DNA from: Sciurus carolinensis | Lineage: Eukaryota > Chordata > Mammalia > Rodentia > Sciuridae | Assembly (NCBI RefSeq): GCF_902686445.1 | Contig: NC_062232.1 | Span: 18,396,897-18,460,896, forward strand | Length of the DNA stretch: 64,000 nucleotides | Reading direction: 5' to 3' | Notes under the pieces: model-generated | The model's input: only the letters and a program-made list of their open reading frames with translations | What the model was told of the DNA's origin: nothing | Databases searched by the model: none | Translations under genes and position numbers: made by a program | Shown here: one piece after another, positions 11,793 through 23,890 of the stretch | Numbering within the stretch: the first letter of the stretch is position 1 | Layout: the number at the start of each line of letters is the position of its first letter

Positions 11793-13286
11793 GGTGGAAA
11801 AAACAAGTGTAAAAAATGGTTCTTGGGGGAATCTAAAATTTAGGTATTTTGATGACTTGTATACCTTCAAAGGGTCATACAGTCCCAAAACAGATACTGA
11901 ATCTTTATTATTAAAATTTTGTTGAATTGGGGAGTTATTTGAAAAAAAAAATGTCAAAAAGACTCCTAAGGTAGGGGAATGAAAAATTTTAACAAAACTT
12001 AGAAATACTTTAAAGGGTTGTGCAAAATTCTGGATTTCTATCATCTCAGCTTTGTCTCAGTGCACAGACAGATTGCTGTAAGGAGTTTCAGTGGTAGATT
12101 GGCAGAGTGAATCAGCCAGGTCTGGCTCTCTGGCTGGCCATTAAAGACTCTCTGGGTAGCATCACATTAGCAGCCAAGTGTTCTGTTTGAGGAGTACTTG
12201 AAAAGTTAACATGCTTCAGAAGAGCTTTAAGGATTTAACATAGTCAACAGGATTTCAAAGGATAGTTGGGCTTTTCTAGATGGAGGCCCCTTATTCAGTC
12301 CCACAAAAGGAAACGGAAATCAACTGATACTAATGGTGCCATTACAGTGGTGGAAAACCAACTGGTGCATGAGTTATTCAAAATGTTATTCTCTCAGAGA
12401 TACCTCAAGTAATGGAAGAGACAGAACAAAATTCTAGAAGTGAATGGACCTGCACATCATAACTTAGTTGAATGCATTGTGTCCAAAAGTCATTAATGGA
12501 CAGGAGTAACAAATCAAAGTAGTGTTTGCAATAAAGTCTATCTGAAAAAGTCTCTAATGGAGTATTTATTTGATTATTCATTTAACTACATGATCTAGAG
12601 TTAAATGAGCATTTCTCTTAGGTACTTTTCTTCATATTTGTGATTAAATCATTTTTTGTTATGAATGATGCATTAATTAAAGTTATAATACTACATATAT
12701 ACTGACAATAAAACAGAAGTCAAAGATTAAGATACAAATATGGTATCTATATCTAAGTTTCTCAAAGAATATTAATGTTAACTCAGAACAACACATTAAT
12801 TTCTAACAGTAGACTGCTTTACTTCATGCATATCCTGTACATTATGGGGAGATACCTGTGACCCATTGAACCATTTTAACTCTAGGATGCTGAATTTGCA
12901 ACAGACCATGTGTCAGTACATTGTCACTATAGATTACTGTATTTATAATGCAGTATACTGCTTATGAGTTTATTTGAATTATTATATTCATAGTATGATA
13001 CATGCTTTATTAGCATTGTCCTTCACACTGTGTCATGAAGAGGTCTTTGCATTATCATTAGAGTAATGTCCAGTAATATTCAACAATGGTACAGGGTTTC
13101 TAGTTTAAATGTCTTAAATACATGAATCTCACATCATTCTACCTGCTGTTTTATGCTAGGGAAAGCTAACCTCTGCAGACTGCCTGAGCAAGCTCCCATG
13201 CCCTTTGATTTCTGTTTTGTCCAATGGGATGTACTTGCAGAAATAGGAAGGTGGAAGAAAGAAGAAATAGGGAGGTAGGAGGAATA
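11793..13286. other. Unassigned non-coding DNA
   Basis: No clear repeat family. A short open stretch ending at a TAA near 12407, followed about 120 bases later by AATAAA (near 12531), hints at a gene-derived retrocopy, but I cannot match it to a known protein. Confidence 0.35.
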
Positions 13287-13444
13287 AGAAGTTTATCATG
13301 GGTCTGGAGTTGTAGGTCAGTGGTAGAGTGCTTGCCTAGCACATGTGAGGCACTGGGTTTGATCCTCGGCACCACATAAATATAAAATAAAGTATTGTGT
13401 CCATTTACTAGAAATAATACTTTTATAAAACAGAAGTTTACCAT
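13287..13444 (+). mobile_element. ID SINE (tRNA-derived) with TSD
   Basis: The 5' part (13300-13375) is tRNA-like, with an A-box-like TGTAGGTCAGTGGTAGAG and a B-box-like GGTTTGATCCTC, followed by the squirrel-type ID tail ACATAAATATAAAATAAAG. Flanks AGAAGTTTATCAT (13287-13299) and AGAAGTTTACCAT (13432-13444) form a 13-bp TSD with one mismatch. This is a reverse-transcribed SINE, not a working tRNA gene. Confidence 0.85.
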
Positions 13445-13449
13445 CTGGT

Positions 13450-13745
13450 TCCTTTGCCTGGTCCCAAGGGCATCAGTGCTTTACCCTAGCTGGATGCCAC
13501 AGTTCCTTAGGGTGTTTCCATACAGATGCTCTTTAAGGTTCCAGTAATAACTCCCTCCCCCTTTTTCTTCAGGTCTCAGACTTCCTATGTTGCTAGCCTG
13601 GGGTACCATAATATCTCTTATTATTTTCCCTAAACTCTTCTCATACATTTGTAAATGGTACAGTCCATAAATTCTCCTCAATTACCCACTGTGAGTATGC
13701 CATCTCTTTCTGTGGAACATATACTGTATCATAATAAACTGTAAG
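13450..13745 (+). mobile_element. Possible ancient LTR fragment
   Basis: The order TTTGTAAATGGTACAGTCCATAAATTC, TCCTCAATTACCCACTGTGAG and TGTGCCATCT-like resembles the 3' part of an old mammalian ERVL/MaLR-class LTR. It is too diverged to name by eye. Confidence 0.35.
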
Positions 13746-16700
13746 ACTTTGTAAAATTATTGACGTTTTACTACATGATGCTATGCATGAGCTAAATGCC
13801 CAGAAAAGGAAATTAATCTTTCTAAATCCCAGATATCAGTAAATGAATTAGTTATTGCCCAGCTATGAAAGCTGGAATGTTTTTCAAAGGTGGACACTGT
13901 TCTAGTGTGGAATACCATTTTATGCCATATAAGACAAAATGAGGTGTCCTTTAACTTTGAAGAAGAGCTGTTGGTAATGTAAACCTTTTACCTTCAATTT
14001 GAGACAAGTAGAATGTGGACATTTTGGAAGGTAGTAACAAAATACTGTACCTCAAAGAGCTTTGCTTTTTTATTACTAAGTAAGGAAACAAAATTAATTT
14101 CCTGTGGAGACTGAATAATTTTATTACTTCCCTTAAGCCAGGATTAATAATTCAGAATAGTTTAGAACAGCCTTAAAATGTCTCAAACTTGGTGTGGACT
14201 TACATAGTCATATGAATGTCAATCAACCAATGTATAAATTTTCAAATATAGAAAACATAGGCAAAGAATTTGTTTATTCACATAAATAGGTAACTCTAAA
14301 GTTAACGTACTAGTGCTAATTCAGGTTTGCTGTTTTATCCTGAAAAGTGTGTTTGGGACTACTTAGCACCAACTGTGTCTGCAACTTAGAAATAATAAAT
14401 TTCAGAGCAAAGGAAACTTAGAAAATTGTCATTCCTTTGAATTTGGAAAGCCTTTAACTCAGCTTTGTTCTATAAAGAACTGAGAGGACACTGGTTTATC
14501 TCTTTATTCCTTCTTTTTTGTGAGTGACCAGATTAATCTGAAACTAGCTGCCTAATACATTCCAATTGTTAATATTATTACTCCTTTCTTTCTTTTATTT
14601 TTCTTTTTTTTTTCCTTTCTTTTTTTTTCAAAAGAAAATTAAATGCAAGCTTTTCTCTGCCTATAGTTAGGACTGTGGTTTGTTGACATCCTCTAAACAT
14701 CTTATTACAGAGAACTCCATGAAAGGTCCTTGGCACAGGAAAAGGCAGATCTATCAGATAGATGTAACTCTTGCTTGCACTGGAATTTCTCTAGGGTCAT
14801 ATGTGTCTACAGAAGGCAGATGGCTTAAAACTAACTTCTGAAGAGTTCATGAAGATCAGCTATTCAAGGTCAGTGGGAGTGCTGAAAATTTCCATATTGA
14901 TGAATACATTCCACATTAGAAACACGGGCAGAAGAAGTGATTGTCCTTACTTGCCACCCCTCCACACACAGCAGGGCCTAGTTCACTGTGGACACTTGAT
15001 GAATATTAATTGAAGTAGAAATTAATTGAAGCAATGAACTCCCTGTGAGGAAGAAAGACAAAAACTGTGGGCATGTTATCAATTGTCATGTTGTGGGTTT
15101 TAATTTTTCCCTTGGACCCTGGAAGTAATACACATTCAAGACCTAGTCATTTTTCCCTACTGGCAGCTCCATCTGGCATTCGTGTAAAGAGGTATGTAGT
15201 ACAGCCTTGTGTTTTGTAGTGACACAGAATGTGGCACTGGGTTTCCTTGGGAGTTAGTCAGTGGAGAAGCCCTCCAAGTGAATTCCCACAGCTAGAGTGG
15301 CAAAGAGCCTTTGCTAATCTTTTTCGTCTCTATGGGCTTAGCACTTAGAATTATGGGACCAAGCTACAACTTGGCATGCAAAACCCCTAATAATGATGAT
15401 TTCATCTTAGACTGTTTGTAGAACTCTGACTCCCCTGTGGAGTATGAGAGGTAGGGGAAAGACAGGTTACATAACAGAGAGAAGTAAACACAGATTGGCT
15501 GGCTAAGTAGTATCTGGGGTTTTCATTGGTACAAGTAGAGAAATATTTGCTCTGTGAAGAAAAGAAATAGAGGCTTTTCACTTAAAACATTTCGGCAGTT
15601 TTTGCTAAGGTATTTTCTAACACTCAAACTGTTATACTGCCAGATATTTTTCTTCCAAGGGCAAAAAGCATTACACACACACACACACACATATATACAT
15701 TCTTTCTATCTACTATCTATCTCTGAAACTTCTTGACTCTATTTTGTGATGCACACCTTTATATAGTGTTTTTATTTTATAGTTCAGCTTTTTGTCCTAT
15801 TGTCCTGTATTTCAAACCAAAAGATTTCAAACCATTCTTCAGTTTGTGAATGAATTGTCTTGCCATAACCAACCCCAACTGAATGTGTTGGAGCATGTAG
15901 ACTCACTGAATTGCCTTGTGTTCCTATCAAAAACAATGGGACAAAGTTTGACACATTAAGGTGCAGAAGATCTGAATTATTGTTATCTATGTTTTTGAAT
16001 AAAAAAGATATAGGCTTTATTATTTTCTTAAAAGTAAAATTTATGGACATATTTTAATTCATCCACTGACCTATTCATTAAGTCGTTCAAGTGAAAACTA
16101 CTGTCTTGGAAGTGACAGGGCACCTCAGACCACAATGTAATCATTAAGGACACTGAAGTCTCAGTGATTTACCAAAGCACCATAAGAACACTTAAATTTG
16201 TCTTAATGACTGGATACAGACCCAGAGAATATGGCTACTTGAGAGCCTGAGGGTTGATTTCACATTGAGGCAATTTCATGTGAGGGAATTAGAACTGAAA
16301 TGAGCTTACTCTTAAGCGTCAAATACTTCAATTGCTCTTTTTTACCTCCCTCAGGTGCAGGAGCATATTTTTAAGGCAAATCTATGAAAAATTTTTTAAA
16401 AAACCCACCTCTTCTAGTCCTCCATGGTTTGAAATCAGGCATAGCTACCAGGACAATGTTCCCAATACCTTTTCATTGTAGATGGCTGTGCAGTATTCTG
16501 AATTAAACATGCCATTTAGTTTCAATGGGAAATCCATTTGCTCCCTTACTTTGGAATAATATTAATTTGTGATTTTCCCATCTGTGACTGTGTGTATAGA
16601 CCAATGAAGGATTCAGTGGAAAAATTTCTGAGATTTAATTCAAATAAATTCTCTATATAATGGGTATACATTAAAACTTTTATAAGAAATTAAATTAGCA

Positions 16701-16990
16701 TAATAACCAATGCTACATATCTCTAATTCTTAAAGATATGCATAGACAGAATGAACAGGTATCTCTGCAGGTACTTCCTAGGCATCTCTGACTTGATATG
16801 TCCCAAATTGAACTCATTGCCCCATCTCCCTCCAGCCAAATTTATATTCCCTAATCTATCACCATTCACCCAGTTAACTAATATTAATATTGGGAATTAT
16901 TCCAAAATCCTTTCTCTCACTAATAATGTGAAGACTTCTAGATGTTTACCAAATCCATTTCTTTTTCTTCCTGGAAATAGAGCTAGACTA
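13746..16990. other. Unassigned non-coding DNA with small simple repeats
   Basis: No gene is recognisable. It holds a pyrimidine-rich tract at about 14576-14632 and a (CA)n tract at 15672-15693 running into ATATATAC and CTATCTAC-type repeats. Open frames here are short and lack domains. Confidence 0.45.
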
Positions 16991-16999
16991 CATTTCCCA

Positions 17000-17357
17000 G
17001 CCCCCTGAAGTAAATATGATTATGATACCAAGTATTAGTGAATGGGATATATGTAGAAATGTTATAAGCCATTTCCTGGCCAAAGCTTTTAAAATAAGGG
17101 TATACCCCCCTTCACACCCCTTCTTACTCCTTCTGCTCCTTCTGGAGGCCATTGTGAAGTTCTAATGCACGGTGGAGCCATAAGTGGAGGGAGCCCAAAT
17201 TCCAGAATCACCAGTTGGAGAGGAGCCTCCAGTTGACAAGGAACATCTTCTTTGGACAGCTATATGACTAATAAATACACTTTTATATTGTGTGAACCAT
17301 TTTAGATGTATTTGGGTCTATTTTTTTACTGCAGCTTAGTCTATCTAATATACTGAT
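17000..17357 (+). mobile_element. Possible ancient LTR or LTR-like repeat
   Basis: GGTGGAGCCATAAGTGGAGGGAGCC, an ACTAATAAATACAC polyadenylation-like stretch near 17267, TTGTGTGAACCATTTTAG, and ACTGCAGCTTAGTCTATCTAATA at the end together resemble the 3' half of an old mammalian LTR. Family not resolved. Confidence 0.4.
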
Positions 17358-17951
17358 ATTCTCAATTGAGTCAATTCTGTCTTATAGTAATTTCTTAGGT
17401 TTGTCCCACCACCTGAAGCCTAGTTGCCCTTCATTTTGTCTAGGTTCTCACTCCTATTAAGGTTAAGCCTTGTGATAGCTATTGAATTATTATTGTGGCC
17501 TGTCCTTGGCCTTGCTTCACTCAAAAGCATTATGAAACTGTCAATAATTACCTTTTCACAATATTAATTGGCAATACATTTGGTGGAAAACCATCCAATA
17601 ATCTCCATCACCTACATTTGAAAAATTCTATGGCTTTGGCCCAGCACTGAAAATTTTTTATAGTCTTCCCTGCCTTCTCTTCTGTTCCCACCACTTGCCT
17701 ACCCTCCACCCTGTAACCTGTGATTTAATGATTTGCTTCCAGATCAAGAAAGATATTCATTGCTGTTCCTTCTTCTCAAAATGCCCATTTTCCTTCTGCT
17801 TGATCCTTTAGTCTGGGAGTAGCTCATGGAATATCTCACTGCTTCTACCTCCAAAGATGAGGAGTATTTCTATTGCTAGTCATTCAACTCTCCCTTAGCA
17901 GTCATTTTAGAATTTCTCCAAACTGAAACTCTGTCCACATAAAATAATGAG
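17358..17951. other. Unassigned non-coding DNA
   Basis: No feature recognised. Confidence 0.4.
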
Positions 17952-18392
17952 TGTTATGATTTGGGTCTGGAATGCCCCCACCAAAAGGTTCATGTGTTGA
18001 AAGCATGGTCCCCAATGCAGTTAAGTTCAAAGTTGGAACTTTTAGGCAATGATTGGATCATGAGGGCTCTGACCTCATTAGTGAATTAGTCCATCCATGA
18101 CTGAATGGACTATTGGATGGTAGGACCTAGTTGGAGGAAGTAGGTCACTGGAGAAATGTCCTGGAAGGGTTTATCTTCTCCCCAGTCCCCACCTCTTTCT
18201 TTATCTCTGTTTCCTGGTTGCCATGACCCGAGCAGCTTTCTTCTGTAATGCCCTTCTGCCATGATGTTTCTGCCTTGGTACCAGCCAACCTTGACCTAAA
18301 TTCTCCAAAATCATGAGGTAAAACAAATCTTCCCACCTCCAAGTTGTTTTTGTCAGGTATTTTGGACATAAGAATGAAAATCTGACTATCGT
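17952..18392 (+). mobile_element. MaLR-type solo LTR (rodent MTD/ORR1-like), + strand
   Basis: It begins TGTTATGATTTGGGTCTGG and ends TGAAAATCTGACTATCGTA. Inner marks are GAATGGACTATTGGATGGTAGG, TGCCATGATGTTTCTGCC and GTTTTTGTCAGGTATTTTGGAC. The same family occurs in the opposite orientation at 33470, 38362 and 59272. No gag or pol sequence adjoins it. Confidence 0.7.
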
Positions 18393-18890
18393 AATGAGTA
18401 ATGAAACTTATATGAAGGATTTCAAAGGGAACTTACAGGAGCAGGCTTTCAGTCTATAACACACTATACATTTAAAATAATTCTACATTTAGTGCTTTGA
18501 TTTATTCTAAAATCTTTCTTCAGTCACTTCAACAGTTAGGAGCCTTATCTCCTTGATCACTCCCCTCAGGTAACTCCCAAGCTTATTATTATTTAATATG
18601 TAGTGACCCTCCCACACTTCTGATGAAACTTGAGCAATCTATGAATTATTTCTATGCCAGAGTGAACTTATAAAAGTCCCTCTTAACAATACTATTTTCC
18701 TCCCAAAAGATATTCTCATAATAGATAACATATTTCCCCACATAATACATATATGTTGTTGAATTTCAAGGATGCAAACTGAGACTTCTAATGTAGAGAA
18801 TAGAACTTAGTGGGAACAATAGAAATAGAACACTGTTGGAACAAACATTCTCATTTTACTTCCTTGCAGGAGCATTAAAAGCAGTTCCAT

Positions 18891-18894
<4 letters not shown>
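18393..18894. other. Unassigned non-coding DNA
   Basis: No feature recognised. Confidence 0.4.
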
Positions 18895-18961
<67 letters not shown>

Positions 18962-19017
18962 CCGTTCTTCTTCTTCTTCTTCTTCTTCTTCTTCTTCTTC
19001 TTCTTCCTTCTTCTTCT
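18895..19017 (+). repeat. Compound microsatellite (CT)n then (TTC)n
   Basis: 18895-18961 is almost pure CT dinucleotide and 18965-19017 is almost pure TTC trinucleotide. One strand is all pyrimidine for about 120 bases. Frames across it that encode only Ser-Leu, Phe, Arg or Arg-Glu runs are artefacts. Confidence 0.97.
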
Positions 19018-19044
19018 AATGAATCTATTACTTGTATCTTCACA

Positions 19045-19165
19045 TTACCAATAGTTAACATTTGATGAGCTTTTACTATGTGTCAGTCAGGCATTTCCTA
19101 AGACATTCATGTCTTATATATTTGTTGATTTGTCTTCATTTAATCCTAATATTTTTATGTTGGGG
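19045..19165 (-). mobile_element. MIR fragment
   Basis: The order AACATTTGATGAGCTTTTACTATGTGTCAG, then TCTTCATTTAATCCTAATATT, is the common order in reverse-oriented MIR copies (TACTATGTGCCAG ... CATTTAATCCTCA). Confidence 0.5.
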
Positions 19166-19315
19166 GAATGGCCAATATAGTTGATTAAATAATCTGAAAA
19201 CTCACACAACATAATAATTAGAAATTGTGGATAAGTTATTACAAATACATTTTTAGAGTCACAGCTATGTTTGCAGGCAAGTAATGGAAAACTTAGTCAT
19301 AAAGTTAGAGGGGGA

Positions 19316-19518
19316 GCCTGGGCATGGTGGCGCATGCCTGTAATCCCAGTGACTCAGGAGGCTGAGGCAGGAGGATAGAGTTCAAAGCCAACCTCAGCAA
19401 AAGCAAGGTGCTAAGCAACTCAGTGAGACCCTGTCTCTAAATAAAATACAATATGGCAGGGAATGTGGCTCAGGGGAGTGCCCCTGAGTTCAATCCCTGG
19501 TACCCCCCAAAAAAAAAC
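19316..19518 (+). mobile_element. B1-dID dimeric SINE, + strand
   Basis: The left half is 7SL-derived (GCATGGTGGCGCATGCCTGT, GGAGGCTGAGGCAGGAGGAT) and runs through GTGAGACCCTGTCTCTAAAT. The right half is tRNA/ID-like (GGGAATGTGGCTCAGGGGAG, GAGTTCAATCCCTGGTACC) with an A-rich tail. This dimer is characteristic of squirrels and a few related rodents and is the main basis for the organism call. Confidence 0.93.
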
Positions 19519-20639
19519 AGAGGAGGAAAAGGAAAACCAGAGTATTAGTGAGAAGGTATGCTGAAATATAAAGAATATAACCTTAAAAGGTAATCTGCAT
19601 GGGGTCTCTTTGAATTCCCCAGAGGGATTATGTCCAAATCTTACACACCATTGACTTGCTCAATAATGTACCACTTTTTTGGTCTTTCTTATCTTTTCTG
19701 TTTCCCCATCCCCTTCTGGAGCTTCCTGAATAACTTCTCAAACCACTAGCACTCAAATTCTTGATTCAGGGTCTGATTCTGAGGGAATTAAAGCTAAAAT
19801 AGGACTTTACTTGTCTGTTCATTTTTAGCTTATTGTGATATTTTGTTCTTTGAATGTGCTCTAATTATGATTTCTATTATACTATCTAATTATAATCAAG
19901 GTGACCCTCATAAAATTGAAGAATAGCAAAAAAGATTTCTGAGAGGAAAAAATAGCTACAACAACAACAACAACAATTTCAAGCACAAATGAATAATAAG
20001 AAAAGTGAAGTGCTCTTTAAGAATTAAATACAAAAAGTAATGAGTTTGGGCAGAAAGTCAATCCCAAATATAATCTGACTCTTTGAAATACAGATTTATA
20101 TTCACACTTTCTGATGATGAAACATGACTCAGGTTAGGTTGGATTTCTTAAGATATTATCTAATGATAGTTGTGTATGTTATATGAGGCATAAATAAATA
20201 TATTTAATTAGGGTGAGGGTGAGGAAAGATTGATAAATGGATTTAACTTTATAGTTAGTACTGAGAAGTTCCGATGAGGTGTTCCACAGTAGAGTGGTTG
20301 TAGATAACAATATGTATATTTCAAAAAGCTAAAAGGAAGGATTTTTAAAGTTTTCAACATGTAGAAATGGTCAATATTTGAGGAGTTAGATATATTTAAC
20401 ATGATTTCAACATTATATAATGTGTACATGTGTCAAATCATTACATGGTACCTCATTAATATGTACAATTTTCAATATTTTATGCATCAAATAAAATAAA
20501 TTGAAAAACAAATTTGACAGTGCATATTATAAATTTATTCTGTTAATGTGAGGGATCAAGTAGATTTGTTAAGGACTAGGGTGTCAGCAGGTAACCTCTG
20601 CCTTTACCTTGCTTCCATAGCATGAAGTGAGGGTTGCCT
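19519..20639. other. Unassigned AT-rich non-coding DNA
   Basis: No gene or named repeat recognised. A short (ACA)n run lies near 19961. Confidence 0.4.
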
Positions 20640-21364
20640 ACTCAGAACCATAGGGATGACTAAAGATCTTCCTACAGTTGAGAAAAGCCAAGAGCACAAA
20701 AATGAATACAGAACAAATAGGTCTACAGATTTTAAAAATTCTTATGAGTATTTTCAGAAAGATTTGGGAGGACATGAATCTGCCAAATAGAACTAATGTG
20801 CAAAGGAAAAGGAGTTGAGTACAAACAAGAGCAACATAGAATTCAAAATATTATTACCCCAAATATAGAATGAATTAAAAAAGCATAAAAAACTGGCAAT
20901 TTTCTATAGCATAGAGAGGAAAGACAATAAAGAAAAATATGAGAAAAAGGTGAAGAAGGATTAAGCAAATAAATACATGCTAAATTCTGAGAAGTAAAGC
21001 AAAGAAAACGGAGGGGAAGAAATAATGGGGAAAATAATGGAATATTTTCTAGGACTGAAAAAAACTGGAAAATTCAGAGTTTCATCAAGTTAGGTATGAT
21101 CATGTATGAATATATAATAATAAACCTCTCTATTATATATAATTATAATGCATCAATAGTAAAGGAAACCCTTTCCCGTCCATCAAAATAAATTAGACAC
21201 ATTCTTACAAAAATTTGGAATGCTAAAGATAAAGAAACAGATTATTTTAGAGGGAAAAAGCATGTTACCTGCATGATAATTAAAATAAAATGGTACCAAA
21301 CTGTTTTAGGAATCAATAGAGCAATGCTCTGTTCTTCTAATTTCTGATGGAAAATTCATTTGGG
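20640..21364 (+). mobile_element. Possible old HAL1/L1 ORF1-derived fragment, left part
   Basis: A-rich sequence whose order (GAATATTTTCTAGGACTGAAA, CAGAGTTTCATCAAG, ATAATGCATCAATAGTAAAGG, AAAGAAACAGATTATTTTAGAG) resembles the ORF1 region of HAL1 or old L1M elements on the + strand. It seems to resume at about 22405 after an intervening - strand L1M. The frame is fully decayed. Confidence 0.4.
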
Positions 21365-22404
21365 GAAGTTTTAAAATTTTTAATTGTGGTAAATTACACA
21401 TAGTATAGTATTTACCACCTTAAACATTTTAAGTGTATGTTTCAGAATTGTTAATTACATTCACATTGTTATTCAACCAATCTCTTGAATGCTTATATCT
21501 TGGGAAATTGAAACTCTGTATCCATTAAAAAACAGCTCATTCCTCCTACCCCAATCCCTAGAAACCATCATTCTTCTTTATGTCAATTTGAATTTGACTA
21601 CTCTAGGTATGTCATGTAATTGGAATCATTATAGTATTTGTCTGCTTGTGTATGACTTATTTCACTTAGCACAATGTCCTCAGGGTTTATTCATATTGTA
21701 GCACATGTGTCAGAATATCCTTCCCTTAGAGATGGAATAATAGTCATATATATGTATATACATATATATACATATAGATATCACGTTTTGTTTATTCAGT
21801 CAATCATAACGGACATTGGATTGCTTCCACCTTTGGGCTATGTTTGAATAGTGCTTCTATGAATATGAGCATATGAATATTTCTTTGAGACCCTGCTTTC
21901 AATTCATTTCAATATATATTCAGAAATAGAATTACTGTATAATGTTAGTCCTATTTTTCACTTTTTTGAGGCACCACCATAGTATTTTCCATAGTGGTTG
22001 CATCATTTTTACATTTCCATCATCAGTGTGTGAGGGTTCTGATTTTTCCAAATCATCAACACTTATTATTTTTTTTGTTTTAAGTTAACAACTATCCTGA
22101 TATGAGGTAATAACTCATTGGGATTTTGATTTCCGTTTCCCTTATCTTTAGTAGTATAGAACATCTTTTCATGCATTTACTGACTATCCCTTTATCTTCT
22201 TTGGTAAAGTGTCTATTCAGGTCTTTTGCTCATTTTAAAATTGAATTACTTGGTAGCTGTTGTATTGTAGGAGTTCTTCACATGATCTGGATATTAATTC
22301 TATGATCAAATATATGATTTTCAAATATTTTTCTTATTATGTTGACTACCTTTTTCACTTTGTTGATTGTGTCCCTTGATGTACATAAGATATTTTTAAT
22401 GTAG
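21365..22404 (-). mobile_element. Old L1M-type 3' part, - strand
   Basis: Read on the - strand this is the end of ORF2 and the 3'UTR of an ancient L1. On the + strand the phrases run TATGACTTATTTCACTTAGCACAATG, GGATTGCTTCCACCTTTGGGC, TAGTGGTTGCATCATTTTTACATTTCC, CTTTGGTAAAGTGTCTATTCAGGTC and TCTATGATCAAATATATG, the order found in reverse-oriented L1M copies. It contains a TATATATGTATATACATATA block near 21750. Confidence 0.75.
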
Positions 22405-22620
22405 TCCTGGACAGTTATTTTTAACCTAGAATTCTATATGCCACTTAAAAAAACAATGGTTTTGGAAGGCAAAAAAATATTTTAGGTCATTAGGAGTCAG
22501 ATAATTTTACATTATTCTGAAAATACTTATTTAAGTTTGTTGTCAAATAACAAGCAATTGGGAAAAGGGGGCTTCTGTGAAGAAGTAGAATAATATAAGC
22601 TTATACTAAAAAGAACCCCC
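22405..22620 (+). mobile_element. Possible HAL1/L1 ORF1 fragment, right part
   Basis: CAGTTATTTTTAACCTAGAATTCTATATGCC resembles the '...AACTGCCAACCTAGAATTCTATACCCAGC' region of HAL1/L1 ORF1. It lies directly after the - strand L1M and continues the left part at 20640-21364. Confidence 0.35.
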
Positions 22621-23274
22621 TCCAGGAATGCAGGATGCAGCAGACCCAGCAAGTACTAGTATGGTTAAAAATCTGTATGATCTTTGTCATATGATCATGA
22701 TATATATTTTTTCAGTCATTAAGAAAAAGAAAGGCCCCAGAAAAATTATGAATTGATTTTGAGCAATTGATACAATATAAAAAAAATTATATCTTGGCAA
22801 TTAGAGTAGTGGCACAGGTTCTTAATGCCAAAAGTTTCATCATGTATATTTTAGTGTCTATATTGTATAGTCATGCTCCTTGATTCATTGGAAAATAAGA
22901 TTCTATTAACCATAGAAGTATAGGTATGTTTGTTAGCTTTTTATTGCTAGAGTCATTTAATAGTAAATTTGATTATTAGTGATGGCATAGCTAACAAAGG
23001 GAGGGGAAGTGAAGGAGGAATGAGAGTTGTGGAAGCTGAATTTCTTATCGTGTATAGGGAAAATGCAACATACATCATGTGAAGTAGCTGGATTGATAAG
23101 TAGAGGTTTAATTGTACTCTAAAACTACAATTCAACCAATAGAATGATTAAAACTAAGAATTTTGATACTAACAATTGGAAAGGAGAAAGGATTGTGTAT
23201 TTTCTCATCTTCAGTAGTGGAAAGTTAATAGATTGAATAGTTCAAATATAGAGATATAACCATATTTATCACAA
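22621..23274. other. Unassigned non-coding DNA
   Basis: No feature recognised. Confidence 0.4.
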
Positions 23275-23452
23275 CATTTTTCAAAGTTCACCTGATATCT
23301 GCATCAAAATTACTAACAGTAGTTTTTAGAAATTCAGATTTTTGACTATACTCCAGACTTTCAGGTAAGACCCAATAATCTGGTTTTTAAGCAAGAAGCA
23401 AGATTCTTGGGTAATTATCATATATACAGAAATTTGAACACCACTGATTTAG
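23275..23452 (+). mobile_element. MER5-type hAT (Charlie) MITE, degenerate
   Basis: CAAAGTTCACCTGATATCTGCATC near the start, TAGAAATTCAGATTTTTG, AGGTAAGACCCAATAATCTGG and GAAATTTGAACACCACTG at the end follow the MER5A/B order. It is more diverged than the copy at 40722. Confidence 0.6.
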
Positions 23453-23499
23453 AGTAATGGAATTGATCACCAGAGTAGCACAAAGGTGTAAAGGAGAGA

Positions 23500-23890
23500 A
23501 ATTAACCTTCTAAGGGATCCCACGGAAACCATGCCAGACACGGGAAATCACATAAGGGAGTTTATTAAGCAAACAGAGTGTCTCCCTGCAGGGTAAGAGA
23601 GAAAATGAGAGGAAAAGAAAGAGAATGAGAAAGGGCTCATGCTAGAGAAAGTGTGAAAGCCAGGAGGATAGAGAAAGCGAGGAGGAGAGACAGAAGAATG
23701 AGAAAAGATGGTGGGGTAGCTACAGTAAAGCAATTGAATTCCGCTGGGCTAACAGGGAACCGATAACGGAGAAGGATACTTGCAAGCTGACTGATGAACC
23801 AATAGCTAGCTAGGATGTTCACAGATTGACAAGTGGTTGGGAGGTGGGGAAAATGACTGCAACGGAAAGGGTGGGGGAGCAGCTTTATAC
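23500..23890 (-). mobile_element. Probable retroviral LTR (ERV1-like), - strand
   Basis: On the - strand a polyadenylation-like GCTTAATAAACTCCC (near 23562-23577) is preceded by a CT-rich U3/R part and followed by a short U5-like GGCATGGTTTCCGTGGGATCC. A CCAAT-type motif (AACCAATAGC at about 23797-23806 on the + strand) adds support. The exact ends and TSD were not found, and no gag, pol or env sequence adjoins it. Confidence 0.45.

Noticed and set aside
18807..19061. Arg/Glu-rich and Ser/Leu-rich frames
   Set aside because: Pure products of the (CT)n(TTC)n microsatellite.
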